A stretch of 6,856 nucleotides of DNA, taken from positions 1-6,856 of the forward strand of contig CAJUKM010000042.1 in the NCBI GenBank assembly GCA_910587535.1, read 5' to 3'. Position numbers and translations under genes: made by a program. The DNA comes from an uncultured Bacilli bacterium. Lineage in GTDB: Bacteria; Bacillota_I; Bacilli_A; RF39; UBA660. This document shows positions 1 through 4,783 of this stretch, piece by piece. Under the pieces are notes generated by a model, which was not told the DNA's origin, did no database searches, and worked only from the letters and a program-made list of their open reading frames with translations. Positions within the stretch are counted from its first letter, which is position 1; every line of letters begins with the position of its first letter.

Positions 1-1366
1 CTTTTGATTTACTTTCCCAAGTATTTTTAACAACACTATTTAAAGTATCAAGTCTTATCATAGTTTCTCGTTCAATATCACGATCTGCCATCAGTTTTTG
101 TGGTGAAAAAGTCATATTATCTAAATCAAGACTTTCATTTTTCTTTTGTTCTAAAATTTCTATTTTTTCTTCAATAAGTTTATAATCTTCTGAAAAATCT
201 TCCATTTCTACAATACCGCTCATATATGCTTTTTTAATGCGTTCTTTCTGTTTTTCTAAAGATTTAATCTCTTTATCTATATCATCAGTTTTTGTTGGTT
301 TATGGTCTGCTAAAATAGGCAAAAAATACTTTTTAACTGCCATATCATACTCAACCATGTCATAAATAAAACTTGATAATAATTCTTCAATCCTATCTTC
401 ACGATAGTTAATGTGACACTTCTCACAAGTATAATACATATACTTTCTTTTTTTGCCACCAGAACCTTTACATTTCATAATTCTATGGCAATTAGGACAC
501 TCTAATTTTTGAAAAAATAAGTAAACTCTATCTCTAGTATAGGATCTTTGATTCTTTTCTTTTTGATGTTGGCATTCTTCCCATACTGCACGAGATATAA
601 TAGGTTCTACTACATTCATATAAACAACAGGCTCAATTTGTTTATTTTTCGCAATTCTCTTAAATTGTTCATAATCACCCATATAAATTTTGTTATCAAT
701 AATCTTTTGAATTGTTGTATCTTTCCATTTCTTTGGTTTTAAAAGTTCTTCTTCATTGAAAATATTAGATATTTGTTGAAAACTTTTTCCTTCTAAATAC
801 ATTTTAAATATTCTTTCAATTACTGGTTTTGTAGTTTCATCAATAATTGTTTTCTTATTACCATCTTTTTTATAGCCAAGTGCTAAAACTCCTGGCAAGT
901 GTCCTGACTTAATGGCTCCATTTAAGCCAAATTTCGTTCTTTCTGATACGATTTCGATTTCTAGTTGTGATAGAACTGTAAGCATTCTTACAAAGAATCT
1001 ACCATTAGCAGTAGATGTATTAACATCATCTCTGTCACATACTAGGAAACAGTTATATTGCTCAAGTACCGATATAAGTTCTTCTAAATCGCGAACTGAA
1101 CGAGTAACTCTATCTAGTTTATAAGCCACAATATAGTTGATTTTACCTTTCTTCATATCAGATAACATTTCTTGAAATGCAGGTCTATGTTCCATATCTT
1201 TTGCACTTATTCCTGCATCCTCATAAACTTTAAATACTTCATATCCTTTAAATGCACAGAGTTGTAAAAGTTTTTCCTTTTGTTCTCCTAAAGAAAATCC
1301 TTCTCGTGCCTGATCCTCTGTGCTGACACGAATATAAACTGCTGCGATACTCCTTTCATTATCCAT
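1..1366 (-). CDS. Large serine recombinase (site-specific integrase/resolvase family), C-terminal end cut by window edge
   Basis: DNA strand exchange enzyme of a mobile element. It cuts attachment sites through a 5'-phosphoserine intermediate. The frame stays open from the start to base 1 (455 residues visible; relatives are usually about 500-550), so only the C-terminal tail is missing. Residues 6-145 form the resolvase catalytic domain: YIRVST with nucleophile Ser15, YKLDRVTRS (82-90) with its arginines, and FFVRMLTVLSQLEIEIVSERT (from 124). Residues 155-280 form the recombinase DNA-binding domain. Residues 290-317 form a zinc ribbon with two CxxC pairs (CPNC at 290-293, CEKC at 314-317). 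Residues 362-410 are the charged coiled coil that controls synapsis in large serine integrases. The start is the second of two in-frame ATGs (1366, not 1375), because the GGAG at 1378-1381 lies 11 nt upstream of it but only 2 nt from the first. Codon context differs from the chromosomal genes on the right, which fits horizontal origin. Confidence 0.95.
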   Translation of the reverse strand, partial: MDNERSIAAVYIRVSTEDQAREGFSLGEQKEKLLQLCAFKGYEVFKVYEDAGISAKDMEHRPAFQEMLSDMKKGKINYIVAYKLDRVTRSVRDLEELISVLEQYNCFLVCDRDDVNTSTANGRFFVRMLTVLSQLEIEIVSERTKFGLNGAIKSGHLPGVLALGYKKDGNKKTIIDETTKPVIERIFKMYLEGKSFQQISNIFNEEELLKPKKWKDTTIQKIIDNKIYMGDYEQFKRIAKNKQIEPVVYMNVVEPIISRAVWEECQHQKEKNQRSYTRDRVYLFFQKLECPNCHRIMKCKGSGGKKRKYMYYTCEKCHINYREDRIEELLSSFIYDMVEYDMAVKKYFLPILADHKPTKTDDIDKEIKSLEKQKERIKKAYMSGIVEMEDFSEDYKLIEEKIEILEQKKNESLDLDNMTFSPQKLMADRDIERETMIRLDTLNSVVKNTWESKSK

Positions 1367-1377
1367 AATTATCATTT

Positions 1378-1385
1378 CTCCTTTC
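1378..1385 (-). promoter_or_regulatory. Ribosome binding site of the serine recombinase
   Basis: The minus strand reads GAAAGGAG here. It is 11 nt upstream of ATG 1366 and 2 nt upstream of ATG 1375. The longer distance is workable and the shorter is too tight, so 1366 is preferred. The choice adds or removes only three residues (MII). Confidence 0.6.
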
Positions 1386-1416
1386 TTTTTTGGAATAGTG
1401 AAAGGCACCAAAAAAG
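1385..1416 (-). other. Second leader hairpin using the terminator's U-tract
   Basis: The minus strand reads CTTTTTTGG (1416-1408), a 14-nt loop, then CCAAAAAAG (1393-1385), a perfect 9-bp stem. The left arm contains the U-run of the terminator at 1410-1438 plus two bases of its stem. The right arm abuts the recombinase Shine-Dalgarno. It cannot form together with the full terminator. A regulatory role is inference. Confidence 0.45.
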
Positions 1417-1438
1417 GTGTCACATAACAAGGACACCT
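1410..1438 (-). terminator. Intrinsic terminator between the 90-residue gene and the recombinase
   Basis: On the minus strand AGGTGTC (1438-1432), a 10-nt loop and GACACCT (1421-1415) form a perfect 7-bp stem followed at once by a run of five more T (1414-1410). It ends transcripts of the 90-residue gene. It also sits 44 nt before the recombinase start with no convincing promoter in between, so it may act as an attenuator of the recombinase. Confidence 0.75.
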
Positions 1439-1442
1439 AGAA

Positions 1443-1478
1443 TATATTGATTTTTACACGACAAAATAAATCAATATA
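1443..1478. repeat. Perfect 11-bp inverted repeat (hairpin or protein site)
   Basis: TATATTGATTT (1443-1453) and AAATCAATATA (1468-1478) are exact reverse complements around a 14-nt spacer. There is no U-run directly after it on either strand, so it is not a classical terminator. It could be an operator, a leader hairpin, or part of an attachment site for the recombinase encoded next to it. The sequence does not decide between these. Confidence 0.6.
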
Positions 1479-1499
1479 GTGGGAGTATAAACTCACCAA

Positions 1500-1772
1500 T
1501 TAATGCCTTGCTATGTACTCTGATAATTCAGACAATGGGATTTTCTTTTTTAGATTCCCTATGTAAAAATGTTTCTGTTCATTGAAGAATAAGTATAACT
1601 TATTATCAATAATAACTTTGTGTGGCTCCACGTATGCTAAATTTGTGTGTTCCACAATTCGTAAGTAACCTTCCATGATTTCATAGGATAGGTTATTAAA
1701 TTTGCAAGACCATTTAATTTTGTCTTTGAGTTCATCACTCATATTGATTTTCTTTTTTTCGATTTTAATCAT
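1500..1772 (-). CDS. Hypothetical protein, 90 residues
   Basis: I do not recognise this protein. It is small, basic and predicted soluble, with a lysine-rich N-terminus (MIKIEKKKINMSDELKDKIK), an aromatic central part (AYVEPHKVIIDNKLYLFFNE) that looks like beta strands, and a short C-terminal helix (PLSELSEYIARH). It has no signal peptide, membrane segment or metal motif. The start at 1772 is chosen because AAAGGTG lies about 9 nt upstream; the alternative ATG at 1742 (Met11) has no such site. It lies on the same strand as the recombinase, 134 nt upstream of it, and is followed by a terminator, so it is probably transcribed separately. It may be an accessory gene of the same element, such as a small regulator or directionality factor, or a chromosomal orphan. 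Neither is shown by sequence. That it is a real gene is supported by its isolated position, its ribosome site and the terminator behind it. Confidence 0.6.
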   Translation of the reverse strand: MIKIEKKKINMSDELKDKIKWSCKFNNLSYEIMEGYLRIVEHTNLAYVEPHKVIIDNKLYLFFNEQKHFYIGNLKKKIPLSELSEYIARH

Positions 1773-1796
1773 AACACATCACACCTTTCTTGACTA

Positions 1797-1809
1797 GACT
1801 AATTTAGTC
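1797..1809. repeat. Short palindrome upstream of the 90-residue gene (candidate operator or att site)
   Basis: GACTAA-T-TTAGTC is a perfect 6-bp inverted repeat around one base. Flanking bases extend it loosely, with a further GACTA just to the left (1792-1796) and GTCGAC on the right (1807-1812). It sits between the tRNA terminator and the start of the 90-residue gene, where an operator for that gene or a recombinase half-site pair could be. The function is unproven. Confidence 0.4.
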
Positions 1810-1812
1810 GAC

Positions 1813-1842
1813 AAAAAAATCAATCATATTTCAGATTGATTT
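1813..1842 (-). terminator. Intrinsic terminator of tRNA-Gly
   Basis: On the minus strand AAATCAATC (1842-1834), an 8-nt loop and GATTGATTT (1825-1817) form a perfect 9-bp stem that runs into seven consecutive T (1819-1813). It begins 37 nt after the CCA end of the tRNA, the expected place for the end of a single-tRNA transcript. Confidence 0.8.
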
Positions 1843-1879
1843 AATCATTAACGTCACTTGGTGCGACGATTTTACCTTT

Positions 1880-1954
1880 TGGAGCAAGTGAGGAGAATCG
1901 AACTCCCATCTCAACCTTGGCAAGGTCGCATACTAACCATTGTACTACACCTGC
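1880..1954 (-). tRNA. trnG: tRNA-Gly (anticodon GCC), CCA encoded
   Basis: A complete 75-nt cloverleaf read on the minus strand. The acceptor stem is GCAGGTG/CACTTGC with one G-U pair. The D arm is GTAC/GTAT around an 8-nt loop. The anticodon stem is CGACC/GGTTG with loop TTGCCAA, giving anticodon GCC, which reads GGC and GGU. The variable region is 4 nt. The T arm is GGGAG/CTCCT with loop TTCGATT. Discriminator T is followed by an encoded CCA. It is a single gene with its own promoter and terminator, divergent from the LtaS-like gene. tRNA 3' ends are common integration targets, but no duplicated tRNA end is visible in this window. Confidence 0.97.
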
Positions 1955-1964
1955 ATACAAGTAG

Positions 1965-1993
1965 ATAATATCAAATATAGTAATTATTTGCAA
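1965..1993 (-). promoter_or_regulatory. Promoter of tRNA-Gly
   Basis: On the minus strand TTGCAA (1993-1988) and TATTAT (1970-1965) are separated by exactly 17 nt, a good sigma-A type -35/-10 pair. The tRNA begins 10 nt after the -10, so transcription starts only a few bases before the mature 5' end. Confidence 0.75.
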
Positions 1994-2053
1994 TAGTATT
2001 TTTATATAAGATAATATGTTTTTGGAAAAAGGGTATTATTTATGTAGTTTTTT

Positions 2054-2062
2054 TGATATAAT
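2054..2062 (+). promoter_or_regulatory. Extended -10 promoter of the LtaS-like operon
   Basis: The sequence is TGATATAAT: a consensus TATAAT at 2057-2062 preceded by TG one base upstream (extended -10). No good -35 lies 16-18 nt upstream (TATTAT at 2034-2039 is the nearest), which fits extended -10 promoters. The start would be near 2069, giving a leader of about 17 nt. Confidence 0.7.
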
Positions 2063-2085
2063 GTGATTTGTAAGAAGGGAATCAA

Positions 2086-4113
2086 ATGAAAAAGAAATTT
2101 TTAAAATTTATAAATAAACATAGAAAATCGTTTATAACTTTTGCTCTTACAAATAGACAATTCTTGGCTTTTGTCGTCTTGGCAAGCCTAGAGACCATTC
2201 TTTTGAGTCTCTGCACAATAGGGTTTTCCCCTTTAAGTCTTTTGTCGGCATTTTTCGATTTTTCTGTGGTGCTTTTGCTTGGAAGTGTAGGATATTTGTT
2301 CAAACCTAAGAAACAATACATGTATTTTCAAACTGTTCTATGTATAATTACTTTAATATGTTTTATAAATGGGATATATTATACTTTTTATAATTCGTAT
2401 GTTACAGTCGGTTTGATCGAGAGTTTGGGACAGGTAAATTCTGTTAAGGGTGCAGTTTTCGATAAACTTCGAATATACCACTTAATATATCTTTTATTCC
2501 CATTGGCTTTCTTCTTTGTACACAAATCTCTTAACGATCACAATTATTTTAACTATGTTACAAAGATTGAGAAAGGAAAAAAGAACTTCAGTACAGTCCT
2601 TTTAGTAGGAGTAATATTTCTCTGTATAAATATCGTAACTTTGACTGGAACAGATATTAGTCGCTTAGTAAAACAGTGGAATCGTATCTATATAGTCGAA
2701 AGATTTGGTATATTAACATATCAAATGAACGATATATTACAAAGTGTTCAATCTAGAGTTTTCTCATATTTCGGTTATGATGAAGCTGCCCATCGTTTTA
2801 TAGAGTTCTATAGCAATAAAGAAGAAGATACTAAGAAAAATAAGTATACTGGTATATATGAGGGTAAAAATGTCGTATTGATCCATATGGAAAGTATGAT
2901 GTCGATGTTTTTAAATCTTAAAGTAAACGGAGTTGAAGTCACTCCTAATCTAAATAAATTATCTAGAGAAGGACTATATTTTAGCAATTTCTATCCTCAG
3001 ATAAGCGTAGGTACGAGTAGCGATACAGAATTCACTTTGAATACATCCTTGATGCCTGCTTTATCTGGTACAGTGTTTATAAACTATTATGACCGCAATT
3101 ATCTGTCTATGGAAAAACTTCTAAAAGAGAAAGGTTATTATACGTTTAGTATGCATGGCAACAATTCTACTATGTGGAATAGAGATTCGATGCATAAGAG
3201 TCTTGGGTATGATAAATTCTATGCTAAAGAGTCTTTTGAGGTGAACAAAGATAATTGGATAGGACTCGGTATTTCTGATCACGACTTCTTCCAGCAGATG
3301 ATTCCTTATCTAAAAGAAATAGAAGAAAAGAACGAGCATTACATGGGTACGCTTATAACCCTTACAAATCACACTCCTTGGGATGGTGGAGATGCTTACG
3401 GAGAGTTTAAATTAACTAAAGAAGTAGAGAGAATCGACGAAGAAACTGGAATAAAAGAAACAGTTGTCGATAAATACTTAGAAGGCACTACTATAGGTGA
3501 TTATATCAGAGGAGTTCACTATGCTGATCAGTGTTTGGGAGAATTTATACAGTCACTATACGATAACAACCTATTTGATGATACAGTATTAGTATTTTAT
3601 GGAGATCATGATGCCAAATTGGGAACAAAAGAGTATAGTTATCTATACAATTATGATCCAGTAGCTGGGAAACTTAGAGAAGAAGGTGATCCTGGATATG
3701 TTCCATACGATTATTATGAAAACGAATTAAATCGTAAAACTCCATTGATAATATGGACTAAAGATAAAAAAGTATCTGGAAAAGTCGATTATTATATGGG
3801 AATGATAGACCTCATGCCTACTTTGGGCAATATGTTCGGTTTTAAAAGTGAATATGCTTTAGGACACGATATCTTTTCTATTAAAAATGACAACATAATC
3901 GCTTTTCCAAATGGAAATTTCTTGACGAGTAATCTGTATTACAATAACTCTAAGAGTGAGTATATAACTTTGAAAAAATCTGTCACAATCGATGAAAACT
4001 ATATCGAAGATTGTAAAGAATATACTGAAAAGTTGTTAGAACTATCAAACGATATAATCGTATATAATCTTATCGAATTGGAAGGGGCGAACATCGTACG
4101 TGAAACGTCGTAA
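2086..4113 (+). CDS. ltaS: Lipoteichoic acid synthase family protein (LtaS-type sulfatase-fold membrane enzyme)
   Basis: Probably polymerises glycerol-phosphate from phosphatidylglycerol onto a glycolipid anchor at the outer membrane face, making lipoteichoic acid. It has 675 residues, near the 620-650 of characterised LtaS. Five membrane segments (about 27-46, 52-72, 82-101, 130-146, 168-188) precede a linker helix region and an extracellular sulfatase-like domain from about 260. By my alignment to S. aureus LtaS the metal and catalytic residues are Glu269 (HMES), the nucleophile region GTSSDTEF (309-316), His357, Trp364 and Arg366 (MWNRD), His429 (TNHTPW), and Asp507-His508 (YGDHD). The nucleophile Thr300 of LtaS aligns with Ser311 here, with a Thr one residue earlier. 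Charged inserts lie around 440-470 and 525-548. The start at 2086 has AAGGG 6 nt upstream. It heads a two-gene operon and overlaps the next gene. A primase (LtaP-like) or other phosphoglycerol transferase role is possible; the family call is firm and the substrate is inferred. Confidence 0.92.
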   Translation: MKKKFLKFINKHRKSFITFALTNRQFLAFVVLASLETILLSLCTIGFSPLSLLSAFFDFSVVLLLGSVGYLFKPKKQYMYFQTVLCIITLICFINGIYYTFYNSYVTVGLIESLGQVNSVKGAVFDKLRIYHLIYLLFPLAFFFVHKSLNDHNYFNYVTKIEKGKKNFSTVLLVGVIFLCINIVTLTGTDISRLVKQWNRIYIVERFGILTYQMNDILQSVQSRVFSYFGYDEAAHRFIEFYSNKEEDTKKNKYTGIYEGKNVVLIHMESMMSMFLNLKVNGVEVTPNLNKLSREGLYFSNFYPQISVGTSSDTEFTLNTSLMPALSGTVFINYYDRNYLSMEKLLKEKGYYTFSMHGNNSTMWNRDSMHKSLGYDKFYAKESFEVNKDNWIGLGISDHDFFQQMIPYLKEIEEKNEHYMGTLITLTNHTPWDGGDAYGEFKLTKEVERIDEETGIKETVVDKYLEGTTIGDYIRGVHYADQCLGEFIQSLYDNNLFDDTVLVFYGDHDAKLGTKEYSYLYNYDPVAGKLREEGDPGYVPYDYYENELNRKTPLIIWTKDKKVSGKVDYYMGMIDLMPTLGNMFGFKSEYALGHDIFSIKNDNIIAFPNGNFLTSNLYYNNSKSEYITLKKSVTIDENYIEDCKEYTEKLLELSNDIIVYNLIELEGANIVRETS

Positions 4114-4729
4114 TGTATTGATTTCTATAGGTTTAATAATAGTGTTACTACTTGCAACTAGTGTAGGATGGTACATATTTAAAAATAGAAATTCACAAGA
4201 AGAAAAGCCTAAGGAAATCAAAAAATTAGATACTATCGAGGGTTATGGTTACAATCTAGAAGACAGAGATACAGTACTATTTAGAGAAAATTTTGAAAAA
4301 TTGAGAGATGTTTTAAAACAGACACCTATAGATTACTTAGAATACGCTAAAAGGCTTGGGACGTTATATATAATAGATCTTTATACTATATCTAATAAAG
4401 TCAACCAATATGACGTAGGTGGAAGCGAATATGTCTATGAGTCAAAGAGAGATAATTATGAATTAAAAGTTAAAAATACTCTTTATAAATATGTCGAAGA
4501 TAATACTTACGGAAAAAGAATTCAATTCTTACCTGAGGTAGCAAGTATCGATGTAGTAGATGTCAAAGAAGAAAAAGTAAAAATAGGAGATCAAGAATAT
4601 GATGGATATTCACTCTCTCTATCTTGGGAGTACGTAAAAGATCTAGGATATGATACAAAATGTATACTCAAATTAGCTAAAATCGACGATAAATTGTACG
4701 TTATTAATCAAAGCACATCGGAAACTTGA
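4100..4729 (+). CDS. Uncharacterised single-pass membrane protein coupled to LTA synthase
   Basis: The 209 residues match no family I can name. A basic start (MKRR) precedes one hydrophobic helix (about residues 6-27), then a short charged linker and an outside domain of about 170 residues. There is no lipobox cysteine and no clear signal cleavage site, so it is probably membrane-anchored with the bulk outside the cytoplasm. The N-terminal part of the domain (50-105) looks helical. The rest has beta-strand patterns (SIDVVDVKEEKVKIGDQEYD, then YSLSLSWEYV), resembling small NTF2-like or lipoprotein-type folds; this is a weak impression. It starts at GTG 4100, overlapping the LtaS-like gene by 14 nt in another frame. 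A GGGG at 4084-4087 lies 12 nt upstream, a long distance, so translation is probably coupled to termination of the upstream gene. The partner suggests a role in cell-envelope polymer assembly. The stop codon lies within a terminator hairpin. Confidence 0.85.
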   Translation: MKRRNVLISIGLIIVLLLATSVGWYIFKNRNSQEEKPKEIKKLDTIEGYGYNLEDRDTVLFRENFEKLRDVLKQTPIDYLEYAKRLGTLYIIDLYTISNKVNQYDVGGSEYVYESKRDNYELKVKNTLYKYVEDNTYGKRIQFLPEVASIDVVDVKEEKVKIGDQEYDGYSLSLSWEYVKDLGYDTKCILKLAKIDDKLYVINQSTSET

Positions 4730-4737
4730 TGTGTTTT
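4710..4737 (+). terminator. Terminator of the LtaS-like operon, overlapping the stop codon
   Basis: AAAGCACATC (4710-4719), an 8-nt loop and GATGTGTTTT (4728-4737) form a 10-bp stem with one G-U pair, followed by AATTT. The TGA stop (4727-4729) of the 209-residue gene sits at the loop/stem junction. The U-run is partly inside the stem, so its strength is moderate. Confidence 0.65.
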
Positions 4738-4754
4738 AATTTATATAAATAATC

Positions 4755-4763
4755 TGATATAAT
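4755..4763 (+). promoter_or_regulatory. Extended -10 promoter of the U32 gene
   Basis: TGATATAAT again, identical over nine bases to the promoter of the LtaS-like gene. It starts 18 nt after the terminator stem and ends 20 nt before the U32 start codon. There is no recognisable -35 at 16-18 nt. It indicates that the U32 gene is transcribed independently of the operon upstream. Confidence 0.65.
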
Positions 4764-4783
4764 TTAAATTGGAAGTGATACTC

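Noticed and set aside
548..742. Open frame of 64 codons on the plus strand
   Set aside because: It lies antisense inside the serine recombinase, has no ribosome site, and its hydrophobic composition is the mirror of a Lys/Asn/Glu-rich coding strand.
912..1124. Open frame of 70 codons on the plus strand
   Set aside because: Antisense to the conserved catalytic domain of the recombinase, with no family features of its own.
1443..1842. CRISPR-like repeats from the related CGACAAAA...TCAA motifs
   Set aside because: Only two imperfect copies about 350 nt apart with a coding region between them, not an array of regular repeats and spacers.
1880..1954. Integration into the tRNA-Gly gene with a duplicated tRNA end
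   Set aside because: No second copy of the tRNA 3' end is present in the window, and large serine recombinases usually do not use tRNA targets the way tyrosine integrases do.
2022..2027. TTGGAA as a -35 box for the LtaS-like gene
   Set aside because: It is 29 nt from the -10, well outside the 16-18 nt range; the extended -10 explains the promoter better.
2082..2321. Open frame of 79 codons on the minus strand
   Set aside because: Antisense to the N-terminal membrane region of the LtaS-like gene. It would end at the start of that gene and has no supporting signals.
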